From Eubacterium limosum (GTDB lineage Bacteria; Bacillota; Clostridia; Eubacteriales; Eubacteriaceae), in contig CAUEUD010000064.1 of assembly GCA_959020865.1 (NCBI GenBank), positions 1 through 16,230 on the forward strand: a stretch of 16,230 nucleotides of DNA, given 5' to 3'. Both the position numbers and the translations under genes were made by a program. Below are positions 6,131 through 14,100 of this stretch, one piece after another. The notes below the pieces were generated by a model. It saw nothing but the letters and a program-made list of their open reading frames with translations. It did no database searches and was not told where the DNA came from. Every line of letters begins with the position of its first letter. The stretch's first letter is position 1.

Positions 6131-6925
6131 ATGATCGGCATATATTTCAGTGGAACCGGAAACTCAAAGCATTGTGTGGAGCGGTTTCTGGAAGCATACG
6201 GGAAAGGCGGCAAGGCCTTTTCCATCGAGGACGAGACAGCACTATACAGAATCAGGGAGCAGGACGAGATCGTGATGGGCTACCCGGTGCAGTACAGCAA
6301 TGTGCCTAAAATCCTGAGGGATTATATCGTTCAGAACCAAGGGGCCTGGAGCGGTAAAAAAATCTTTGTAATGGCCACAATGGGCTTGTTCAGCGGTGAC
6401 GGCGCCGGTGTTCTGGCACGTCTGCTGCGCAGGTATGGCGCCATTGTAACTGGCGGCCTGCACCTTAAAATGCCTGACAGCATCTGTGATGAGAAAGCCC
6501 TGAAAAGGCCTTTGGGGGACAACCGGAAGCTCATAGCGGCCGCGGAGTTGAAAACAGAAAGGGCAGCCCGTGCGCTCAGACAGGGAACCCCGCCCCAGGA
6601 TGGTTTAGGGCTTTTTTACCATTTGGCGGGGCTGTTTGGCCAGCGGCTGTATTTTTATAACAGGACGAAGCGTTATTCGGATCGGCTGAAAATCGACGCG
6701 GATAAATGTATGGGCTGCGGAAAATGCGCTGAGTTGTGCCCCATGGAGAACATTTACCTGGAGAACAGTAAGGCGGCGGCTGCGGATGCCTGTACAATGT
6801 GCTACCGCTGCATCAGCAGATGCCCGGCCCAGGCCATCACCCTGCTGGGGAAAAGAGTCGTCGAGCAGGGGTATCTTGAAAAATACCTGGATACTGCTTT
6901 GGAGGATGATAAAAATCTTTATTAA
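6131..6925 (+). CDS. EFR1-family flavodoxin-ferredoxin fusion protein
   Basis: This 264-residue electron carrier combines a flavodoxin-like domain (1 to about 165) with a two-cluster ferredoxin domain (about 185-240). FSGTGNSKH (6-14) is the FMN phosphate loop and GYPVQYSNVP (49-58) the second flavin loop. Two C-x2-C-x2-C-x3-C-P motifs, Cys193/196/199/203 and Cys221/224/227/231, bind two [4Fe-4S] clusters. Such proteins pass low-potential electrons between ferredoxins and flavin enzymes in anaerobes; the partner is unknown. ATG 6131 follows AAGGA at six bases. A longer frame open upstream overlaps the membrane protein gene and adds no homologous residues, so I reject it. Confidence 0.88.
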   Translation: MIGIYFSGTGNSKHCVERFLEAYGKGGKAFSIEDETALYRIREQDEIVMGYPVQYSNVPKILRDYIVQNQGAWSGKKIFVMATMGLFSGDGAGVLARLLRRYGAIVTGGLHLKMPDSICDEKALKRPLGDNRKLIAAAELKTERAARALRQGTPPQDGLGLFYHLAGLFGQRLYFYNRTKRYSDRLKIDADKCMGCGKCAELCPMENIYLENSKAAAADACTMCYRCISRCPAQAITLLGKRVVEQGYLEKYLDTALEDDKNLY

Positions 6926-6933
6926 TAAACCTG

Positions 6934-6962
6934 TTGACAATAAATTTTTATTCAATTACCAT
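6934..6962 (+). promoter_or_regulatory. Probable promoter of the C45 hydrolase gene
   Basis: A consensus -35 TTGACA (6934-6939) is followed 17 bases later by TACCAT (6957-6962), a weaker -10. It lies nine bases after the EFR1 stop codon. Confidence 0.55.
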
Positions 6963-6968
6963 TAAACC

Positions 6969-6986
6969 AGAGTTACCGGTAGCTCT
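6969..6986 (+). promoter_or_regulatory. Operator-like dyad in the C45 leader
   Basis: AGAGTTACCGGTAGCTCT is symmetric about its centre in eight of nine position pairs. It lies just past the predicted -10 box, near the transcription start, where a repressor would block initiation or early elongation. The regulator is not identifiable from the window. Confidence 0.5.
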
Positions 6987-7018
6987 CTAAAACGATAAAA
7001 GAAGAGGAGAGCAAAAAC

Positions 7019-8026
7019 ATGCATCACAACCGATTTAAAGGGAACCATTATGACATTGGGTTCCGTTGGGGAACCCTGCTCAGAGAGCATGGCAGCAGGC
7101 TTCTGGAGCGCATTGATTTTCCAATAACAGAGGAACGGCTGCGCTTTGCGGCCGACTGCGTGCCTGTCTATCAGCAGTATTTTCCCGAGATTCTGGCGGA
7201 AATACAGGGCGTGGCCGACGGGCAGAAATGCGCTGTGGAGCCGCTGCGCGCTTTTTTATTCAGCATGTACGCCATGCCTCCAGCCTGTCACTGCTCCTGC
7301 TTTGCCGTGGCTGGCGGGGACAAGGTTCTCTTTGGCCGAAACAGCGATTTCCTGGTATCCCTGGAAAGAACCAACACCAATGCCATCTACCGCTTCTCGG
7401 GTGAAGCCATCGACTTTACCGGCAATTCTACGGCCTTTATCGAGATGGAGGACGGCGTGAACGCCCACGGATTGGCGGTCGGGCTTACCGCGGTCTATCC
7501 CCACGCCATAAAGCCAGGGATGAACGCGGGCATGCTGCTGCGGTATTTTCTGGAAAAATGCCGGAGCACCGAGGCGGTTATCCGATGTATCCATGAGCTG
7601 CCCATCAGCTCGGCCCAGACCTTTACGGTGGCGGACCGGAGCGGCAGCATCGCTGTGCTGGAGGCCAACCGCGACCGCGTAGAGGTGATCCGCCCCACAG
7701 AGGAAAAGCCCTATGTGTGCGCGACCAACCGCTTCCATTCTGTGCCCATGGCCGACTACTGCGGCAAAACCCTGGACGACTGGGAGGCAGAGCCCCGCTA
7801 CCAGACGCTCACCCGCGCCCTGGACAAAAAAGCAGGGGACATGGGCCTGCCTGGAGCCATGGCGCTGTTATCCGGCCGCGACGGGTTCATCTGCCAGTAT
7901 GACCGGAAAACCGGCAAGGACACCGTATGGTCGGTGGTCTACGATTTAAGCGCGCCGGCCATCTACCGGGCCGAGGGCAACCCCGGCAGGCGGAAATTCC
8001 TTGAGGACACGCGCTTTCGTTTTTAA
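7019..8026 (+). CDS. C45-type Ntn hydrolase (acyl-CoA:6-APA acyltransferase-like / choloylglycine hydrolase-like)
   Basis: This 335-residue protein belongs to the AAT-like group of N-terminal nucleophile amidohydrolases. The N-terminal 90 residues have the helical pro-region pattern (FKGNHYDIGFRWG at 6-18, the usual start). Cys94 in HCSCF (91-95) is the likely nucleophile freed by self-cleavage. GRNSDF (106-111) and VGLTAVYP follow as in the family. Members hydrolyse or transfer amide-linked acyl groups (penicillins, bile-acid conjugates, acyl-homoserine lactones); which applies here cannot be told. No signal peptide is visible. ATG 7019 follows GAGGAG (7004-7009) at nine bases. The gene is monocistronic, with an operator-like dyad before it and two terminators after it. 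Confidence 0.8.
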   Translation: MHHNRFKGNHYDIGFRWGTLLREHGSRLLERIDFPITEERLRFAADCVPVYQQYFPEILAEIQGVADGQKCAVEPLRAFLFSMYAMPPACHCSCFAVAGGDKVLFGRNSDFLVSLERTNTNAIYRFSGEAIDFTGNSTAFIEMEDGVNAHGLAVGLTAVYPHAIKPGMNAGMLLRYFLEKCRSTEAVIRCIHELPISSAQTFTVADRSGSIAVLEANRDRVEVIRPTEEKPYVCATNRFHSVPMADYCGKTLDDWEAEPRYQTLTRALDKKAGDMGLPGAMALLSGRDGFICQYDRKTGKDTVWSVVYDLSAPAIYRAEGNPGRRKFLEDTRFRF

Positions 8027-8040
8027 AGGGCGCTTTTTTT
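8011..8040 (+). terminator. Terminator overlapping the C45 stop codon
   Basis: GCGCTTT (8011-8017) pairs with AAAGGGCGC (8025-8033), leaving a two-base bulge, and seven T follow (8034-8040). The stop codon lies inside the hairpin. Confidence 0.55.
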
Positions 8041-8048
8041 GAAAACAC

Positions 8049-8094
8049 CCGTCCTGCCCCGGCCCGAAACAGGCCAGAGGGCAGGGCGGCTTTT
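8049..8094 (+). terminator. Strong intrinsic terminator between C45 and the two-component system
   Basis: CCGTCCTGCCC (8049-8059) pairs with GGGCAGGGCGG (8079-8089) with one G-U pair. An inner GGCC/GGCC pair lies around a seven-base loop, and TTTT follows at 8091-8094. With the hairpin just upstream it makes a tandem terminator. Confidence 0.8.
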
Positions 8095-8102
8095 AATTTA
8101 AT

Positions 8103-8112
8103 AAAATCTTAA
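8103..8112 (+). promoter_or_regulatory. AAAATCTTAA box upstream of the regulator gene
   Basis: The ten bases AAAATCTTAA occur here and again at 10005-10014 upstream of the carboxypeptidase gene. Shared elements before a response regulator and a neighbouring effector suggest a binding site of that regulator. Proposed from the repetition alone. Confidence 0.35.
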
Positions 8113-8133
8113 GAGGTCTCTAAGGAAAAGAAA

Positions 8134-8162
8134 AGGACATTCAGGTAAAGTTCAGATACAAT
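8134..8162 (+). promoter_or_regulatory. Promoter of the VanR/VanS-like operon with direct repeats
   Basis: AGGACA (8134-8139) and TACAAT (8157-8162) are 17 bases apart. TTCAGGTAAAG (8140-8150) and TTCAGATAC (8151-8159) are direct repeats with an 11-base period filling the spacer, a layout typical of OmpR-type regulator dimers binding one DNA face. Self-activation of the operon is likely. Confidence 0.5.
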
Positions 8163-8199
8163 AAAAGAGAAACCATAACACTTAAAGAGGAAATGAAAA

Positions 8200-8889
8200 A
8201 TGCAGACGGAAATATTAGTAGTAGACGATGAAGAGGAAATCGCGGATCTGGTGGAGCTTTATCTGGGCAACGAGGGCTACACTGTGCGCAAATTTTACAG
8301 CGCTGGGGAAGCGCTGGCGTCTGGTCTTGAAAACCCGCCGGAGCTGGCCGTGCTGGATGTGATGATGCCAGAACTGGACGGCTTTACCCTGTGCCGCAGG
8401 CTCCGGGAAAAGTACACCTTTCCCATTAGCATGCTCACCGCCAGGGAGGAGGAGATCGACAAGATCACAGGACTTGCCATCGGCGCGGACGATTATGTGA
8501 CCAAGCCTTTCCGGCCGCTGGAGCTGGTGGCCCGGGTCAAGGCCCAGCTGCGGCGTTCCCAGCGCTACAACGGCGGGCAGCAGGAGGCCGAGGCCATTGC
8601 CGCCTACCGCGGTCTGGTGCTCAACCGGGAGACCCATGTGTGCACGTTAGACGAGAAGCCTGTGGAGCTTACGCCCATTGAGTTCGCCATCCTGTGGACA
8701 CTCTGCAAAAACAAGGGGCGGGTCATAAGCTCCGAGGAGCTGTTTAAGGAGGTCTGGGGTGAGAAATATTTTACGGGCAACAACGCTGTCATGGTGCATA
8801 TCCGCCACCTCCGGGAAAAAATGCAGGATTCGGCGGAAAACCCGCGGTACATAAAGACCGTGTGGGGCGTGGGGTATAAAATTGGATGA
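8200..8889 (+). CDS. VanR-like OmpR-family response regulator
   Basis: This 229-residue regulator has a receiver domain (1 to about 118) with the acidic pocket Asp9/Asp10, phospho-acceptor Asp53 (VLDVMMPELDG), Thr80 and Lys102 (TKPF). A winged-helix output domain (about 130-229) has the usual PIEFAILWTL, VWGEKYF and YIKTVWGVGYK segments. Asp53 would be phosphorylated by the kinase that follows, and the dimer would bind direct repeats. Sequence style is that of the VanR-ABDEGLN branch, but this is not evidence of glycopeptide resistance: no vanH/A/X genes are present in the window. ATG 8200 follows AGAGG at nine bases. An ATG at 8193 is out of frame. The end overlaps the kinase start by eight bases. 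Confidence 0.88.
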   Translation: MQTEILVVDDEEEIADLVELYLGNEGYTVRKFYSAGEALASGLENPPELAVLDVMMPELDGFTLCRRLREKYTFPISMLTAREEEIDKITGLAIGADDYVTKPFRPLELVARVKAQLRRSQRYNGGQQEAEAIAAYRGLVLNRETHVCTLDEKPVELTPIEFAILWTLCKNKGRVISSEELFKEVWGEKYFTGNNAVMVHIRHLREKMQDSAENPRYIKTVWGVGYKIG

Positions 8890-10003
8890 TTCGTTTAAAA
8901 GACTGAAGCGCAAAATCCTGCTCCAGGTGCTGCTGACTGCGCTCATCGCTCTGCTGGTGGGCTGGGTGCTCATGGCTCTGTTTGTGGACGGGGTTCTCCA
9001 GGACCGCTTTGCCGACGACATGGTTTATATTTTCGCTCATTTCACCAGCGCGGAGGAGGCCGAAGTGCTTTACCGGGGCATTTTCCAGAACAACAAGGGG
9101 CTTTGGATGGCCGCGGGCTATGTGCTGCTGCTCTGCGTGATTTTTTATTGGGGCATGACGCGCTTCACTCGGTATTTCAATGAAATCAGCCGGGGGATCG
9201 ACGCGCTGGCCGATGAGAAGTCTGAGTCTATCGAGCTGCCCGGGGAGCTGGACTTCATGGAAAAGAAGATGAACCAGGTGCGCCAGTCGCTGGAAAAACG
9301 CACCCGGGACGCGCGGGAGGCCGAACAGCGCAAAAACGACCTGGTGGTGTACCTGGCCCACGACATCAAAACCCCGCTGACCTCTGTCATCGGCTACCTG
9401 AATATTCTGGAGGAGGCGCCGGATATGCCCCTGGAACAGCGGGCAAAATACACCAGGATCACCCTGGACAAGGCCTGCCGCCTGGAGCAGCTCATCAATG
9501 AGTTCTTTGACATCACACGCTTTAACCTGCAGACCGTGGTGCTGGAAAAGGAGCAGGTCCACCTCTCCTACATGCTTTTGCAGATGGTGGATGAGTTTTA
9601 CCCCATTTTTACAGCCCAGAACAAACGGGCCGAGTTTAAGACAGACGGCGACATTGACCTGGAGGGCGACGCGGACAAGCTGGCCCGGGTGTTTAACAAT
9701 ATCCTCAAAAACGCCGTCGCCTACAGCGACCCGGACACAGTCATCGAAATTGCGGCGAGGGAGGCGCAGGACACAGCGGTCATCACCTTTAAAAACAAGG
9801 GAAGGACCATCCCGCCTCACAAACTCGAGAGCATTTTTGAAAAGTTCTACCGGCTCGACACAGCAAGGTCCACCGCCTCCGGCGGCGCCGGCCTTGGCCT
9901 TGCCATCGCCCGGGAGATCGTCCTGGCCCACGGGGGCGGCATAAAGGCCGAGAGCGTTTCCGGCCTCACCACCTTCACCGTCACGCTGCCCCTGCGAAGT
10001 TAA
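8882..10003 (+). CDS. VanS-like membrane sensor histidine kinase
   Basis: This 373-residue kinase has a first membrane helix at about 12-35, a short outside loop of about 38 residues (36-73), a second helix at about 74-91, and a HAMP-like linker to about 145. The dimerisation/phosphoacceptor domain contains His160 in LAHDIKTPLTS. The ATPase domain has the N-box NNILKNAVAYS, a short G1 region and GGAGLGLAIA. The small outside loop suggests sensing at the membrane or through a partner, as in VanS and bacitracin-type kinases. The start is TTG 8882, eight bases inside the regulator gene; the nearby ATG at 8886 is in another frame and stops at once. GGGG lies just upstream. The pair is translationally coupled. 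Confidence 0.88.
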   Translation: MDDSFKRLKRKILLQVLLTALIALLVGWVLMALFVDGVLQDRFADDMVYIFAHFTSAEEAEVLYRGIFQNNKGLWMAAGYVLLLCVIFYWGMTRFTRYFNEISRGIDALADEKSESIELPGELDFMEKKMNQVRQSLEKRTRDAREAEQRKNDLVVYLAHDIKTPLTSVIGYLNILEEAPDMPLEQRAKYTRITLDKACRLEQLINEFFDITRFNLQTVVLEKEQVHLSYMLLQMVDEFYPIFTAQNKRAEFKTDGDIDLEGDADKLARVFNNILKNAVAYSDPDTVIEIAAREAQDTAVITFKNKGRTIPPHKLESIFEKFYRLDTARSTASGGAGLGLAIAREIVLAHGGGIKAESVSGLTTFTVTLPLRS

Positions 10004-10014
10004 GAAAATCTTAA
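10000..10014 (+). promoter_or_regulatory. TTAAGA-AAA-TCTTAA dyad upstream of the carboxypeptidase
   Basis: Perfect six-base arms around AAA. The left arm overlaps the kinase stop codon, and the right half contains the AAAATCTTAA box also found at 8103-8112. A possible promoter for the next gene is TTTAAT (10059-10064) with an extended TG, but no good -35 is seen. The dyad is a candidate regulator site. Confidence 0.4.
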
Positions 10015-10092
10015 TGGAAAAAGAAACAAAGGTTAAAAAACGCGGCTTCTTTCTGTGGTTTAATGAAACCATCAGAAAGGAGCTGTTTTTTT

Positions 10093-11037
10093 ATGAATGA
10101 CAACCGAAGAAATATCATCACCCGGAGAAGAAAAAGAAAGGCCAGGGGGCGGCCGGCGCTGTTTTTGATCATCGCGGGGCTCGGCCTTTACATGGCCGTC
10201 TTTGCCTTTAAGGCCGTAAGCCCCGGAGGCCCTGCCCACCCGGTGAACGCCATGGGCAGCGCCGGCCTGTACAGCGAAAGCGCGGTGCTCATGGGCCTGG
10301 ACGGCGGCGAGGTGCTTTTCCAGAAGAACAGCGGTGAAAAGATTTACCCAGCCTCGCTGACCAAGCTCATGACAGCCCTTGTGATCCTGGACCAGTTTGA
10401 GGATCTGGACCACACCGTCACCCTGCCCGGGGAGGTCTTTGACTGTCTGAGCGGCTCCGGGGCCTCTATGGCGGGGTTTTTACCCGATGAGCAGCTCACC
10501 CTCCGGGACCTGCTGTACGGCTGTATGCTGCCCTCGGGGGCCGATGCGGCCATGGGCCTGGCCTGCGCCACAGCAGGTTCCGAGGAGAATTTCGCGGAGC
10601 TGATGAACGATAAGGCGGCGGAGCTGGGCATGGCCCATACCCATTTTAAAAACGCCACGGGCCTGCACGACCCCGGCCATTACACCACTGTCATGGACAT
10701 GGCGGTCCTGCTGAGGGCGGGGGTTAAAAACCCGGATTTCCGGGAGCTGTTCACCACCTTCTATTATTAGACAGAGCCCACCAACAGGCACCCCGGGGGT
10801 GTGGAGCTCAGCAGCACGCTGAGCCCCCTCATGGACACACCGTATCCGGACGGCGTGACCCTCCTCGGCGGCAAAACCGGGTACACCGAGGAGGCCGGCC
10901 TGTGCCTGGCATCCCTGGCCGAAAAGGGCGGAAAGGAGTATATTGCCGTCACTGCCGGCGCGCCCGGCAGCCACGAAACCTCGCCCCGTCACCTTGAGGA
11001 CGCCTTCCGGCTTTACGGGCTGGTGGATTGCGTTTAA
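10093..11037 (+). pseudogene. S11 D-alanyl-D-alanine carboxypeptidase interrupted by one in-frame TAG
   Basis: The frame spans 314 codons plus the final TAA, with a single TAG at codon 226 (10768-10770). The first part (225 residues) has a membrane helix at about 22-42, the SxxK motif Ser88-Leu-Thr-Lys91 and SGA at 148-150 where most relatives have SxN. After the TAG the same frame continues without shift as family sequence (TEPTNRHP, then GGKTGYT with KTG at 261-263) to 11037. Released at the TAG, the protein would lack KTG and the end of the catalytic domain and should be inactive. Read through, it would be a normal D,D-carboxypeptidase trimming pentapeptides outside the membrane. ATG 10093 follows AAGGAG (10076-10081). 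GTG 10801 has no ribosome site, so separate translation of the second part is unlikely. Recent pseudogene, sequencing error or amber recoding are all open. Confidence 0.82.
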
Positions 11038-11056
11038 GCCCCTTCTGTGGTAGAAT
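11028..11056 (+). promoter_or_regulatory. Promoter of the PAS hybrid kinase gene
   Basis: TTGCGT (11028-11033) and TAGAAT (11051-11056) are 17 bases apart, with TG at 11048-11049 (TGGTAGAAT). The -35 lies at the end of the carboxypeptidase frame. Confidence 0.55.
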
Positions 11057-11110
11057 TAATCAATTACAGCAGAACCCGGCGTTTGGTCACAGCCCGGGCA
11101 GGAGGGAATT

Positions 11111-14100
11111 ATGATAATGGAAGAATATTTGTCCGTGCTGGAGGCAGATCAGACCGCGTCCGTGCTGGATAATGCGCCGGTTGCGATTTATGTCAGCGCG
11201 CTGGACAACTGGGAGCTGCTTTACGCGAACCGGCTGGCAAAGGCGCACTTTTTAGAGCAGCTGTTAAAGCCGGGGCTTACCTGCTATCAGGCCGCAGGCC
11301 AGGATCGCCCGTGTCCCTTCTGCAGCGCGGAGAAAATGAGCCGGGAAACGCTTTTGGTCAGAAAGTTCAGGCATCCGAAAAGCGGCCAGGTCTATGAGCT
11401 CAGCGGAAAGATCGTCGACTGGGCCGGCCGCCCCGCGCAGATCGAGTACATCGTGGATATTACGGACAGAGAGCGGGAGGAGGAGCGCTCCAGATCCCTC
11501 AGGGCTGAACTGGAGGAGACCTTTACCAGTATTCCCTGCGGCCTGTGTGTTTACCAGTTTGACGGCGTCCGGATATCACCGGTGTTTCACAACCCGGCTT
11601 TTTATGAGATCATGGGCTACTCCGACGAGCACATCCAGGATATTGAGCAGTCTACTGATTTTCTGGGCGTCCACCCCGAGGATGCGGATACGCTGCGGCA
11701 AAAAATCCAGACAGCCATTCTGTGCAATGGGACGACGCACCACATCTACCGTGTTTTTAACGACCGTAAGGGTGGGTACAGCTGGATTCGGCTCGACGGC
11801 TCGGTCAAGGAGAAAGAGGACGGCACAAAGCTTTTGTATGGGGTTTACAGTGATGTCAGCGAGTCGGTGCGCCTGGAAAAGGAGCTGACCGCTGCCAATG
11901 AGAAGCTGGAGCATATTGTGAACGCCATCCCCGGCGGCGTGGCCAGCTACCGCGTGGAGGGGGACCGTTTTATCCCGACCTTTTATTCTGACGGTATCAT
12001 GGCCCTTTCAGGCCATACCCATGAGGAATACCGCGATATGGTACAGGACGATGTCTTTGATATTATCTATGATGCCGACCAGGAGCGGGTGCATACAGCT
12101 GCCCGCGCCGCGGTCCAGAGCGGCGGCATACTGGACGTTTCCTACCGCATGCGCCATAAAGACGGCAGCCTGATCTGGATACACCTTAACGGCCAGCGCA
12201 TGGGGCCATTATCCGAGCAGACGGAGTTTTACGCGGTGTTTACCGGTATATCGGATGAGACCCGGCTTTTCCAGAGTATTGCCAATGAGATCGCCGACGG
12301 GGTCTATGTCATCGACAAGGCAAACTATGATCTGCTCTATGTGAATGCGTCCGGCGCTCTTTTCAGAGAAGAACAAAGCTGCGCTGGCCAGAAATGCTAT
12401 GAGGCCCTGTACAGTAAGGACGCGCCCTGTGCTTTCTGCACCCTCAAGACCCACGCGCCCGACGGTAAAACCCACAGCATGGACATGGGCGAAGATGGCC
12501 GGTTCTACAGCACCCGCTTTAAAGAAACCAACTGGAATGGTATTCCCTCCTACATCAAATATGTGCAGGACGTGACCGAGGAGGTCCGGGCGCAGAAGGA
12601 AAAGGAACGGATGGAGGAATACTTCCAGACAGTGGTCAAGAACCTGCCCGGCGGTGTGGTTGTTATCCGCTGCCTGGAGGATGGGCGGATGACGCCCGAA
12701 TACATCTCCGACGGCTTTGCCGAGCTGTCAGGAATGTCTCTTGACGCAGTCTGGCAAACCTGTGAGCAGGATGTCATGGCAGGCGTGCACCCCGAAGACC
12801 GCAAAAGGGTTAATGAGCGCATGGCCGAGTATATCCGGAATGATGAAAACTACTGTGAAATGGTCTACCGCCTGAGAAAGGGCGATGACAGCTGCCTGTG
12901 GGTTAAAAATACCCTGTCGCTCATCCAGGGCAGCGGCGGCGAGAAGCGCATCTACGCAGGATACCATGATATTACCAGAGAGCGTGAGGAGCAGGAGATG
13001 CTGCGCAGAAAGTACAATGACCTCATTCTGCAGCACTACCGCAGGCCCGACCCGGACGCCCTGATCATCGGCCACTGCAATGTGACCCAGAACAAAATCA
13101 TTGAAATCATGGACCACACCGGCTCCGATCTCCTGAAGACCTTTGGAAACGTCCGTGAATCCTTTTTTACCGGAATCTCCAGGCTGGTGGTGGACCCGGA
13201 TGAGCAGCAGACCTTTTTGAACACCTACCTCAACGAGCCCTCGCTGGCCGCCTTTGAGCGGAATGAAACCGAGGTGGTTCTGAAAAGCTATATCAAGCTG
13301 CCCAGAGAGGACCAGGGGCGTTATGTCAAATTCAAGGTAAACCTGGTGGAAACACCAGACACCGGGGATGTGACCGGCATACTCACCGTGACAGACATTA
13401 CCCGGCAGACCATCTCGGAGCGCATGATGGGCAAGCTGGCTGTGGCAAGCTACGACCTGGTAGCCGAGGTGGATGTTTTCCAGGACCGCTACCGCATTAT
13501 TTCAAGGGGCGACGCCTACAGCGATACACCCGAGCAGGAGGGGATTTATTCAGAATGGATTGGCGATCTTCTGGATACCAGGGTTGTGCCCAAGGACAAG
13601 GCCCAGGTTGCGAAGCTGCTGGATGTCCACGCCCTGCCGGAGCAGCTTCTTGAAAAGGAAGACTACTCCTTCTCCTATTCCGTCATCGGCGAAAAGGGCG
13701 AGCTGCTTTTTAAGAACATGACCGTCTCCGCCCTGGATATGCGGCTGGGCCGCGTCTGCCTGGCGAGAACCGACATCACCGATTCCATAAGAGAGCAGCA
13801 GGGGCTGCTGAACGTGATCGCCTATACCTTTGAGATGATCGGCTTTATTGATATTGACACCGGCCGCACCACCATGTATACACGCCAGATCGTCCTTGAG
13901 AACCTGCCGCCCTATGTGGTGGAGGATTACACAAAATCCGCTGGCCGGCTCGCAGAGTTTTATGAGTCGGACGAGGGGCAGGACAACGCCCAGAAGCAAT
14001 TTTCCCTGGACACCCTGCGTGACCGCCTGAAGAAAAAACCCGAGGGCTATGACTTTGTACTGCCTTACCGTCTGGGAGAGGAGATGCGGTACAAGCAGAT

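Noticed and set aside
8789..10072. Long open frame of 427 codons on the minus strand
   Set aside because: It is antisense to the kinase gene, whose domains and codon pattern are clear. Its translation has no recognisable motifs and is a by-product of GC-rich third positions.
10801..11037. Separate short gene starting at GTG 10801
   Set aside because: There is no ribosome site, and it is in the same frame as the carboxypeptidase and continues its homology, so it is the distal part of that gene.
8200..11037. Glycopeptide (vancomycin) resistance cluster
   Set aside because: The regulator and kinase are VanR/VanS-like and a carboxypeptidase follows, but there is no vanH, D-Ala-D-Lac or D-Ala-D-Ser ligase, or vanX gene in the window.
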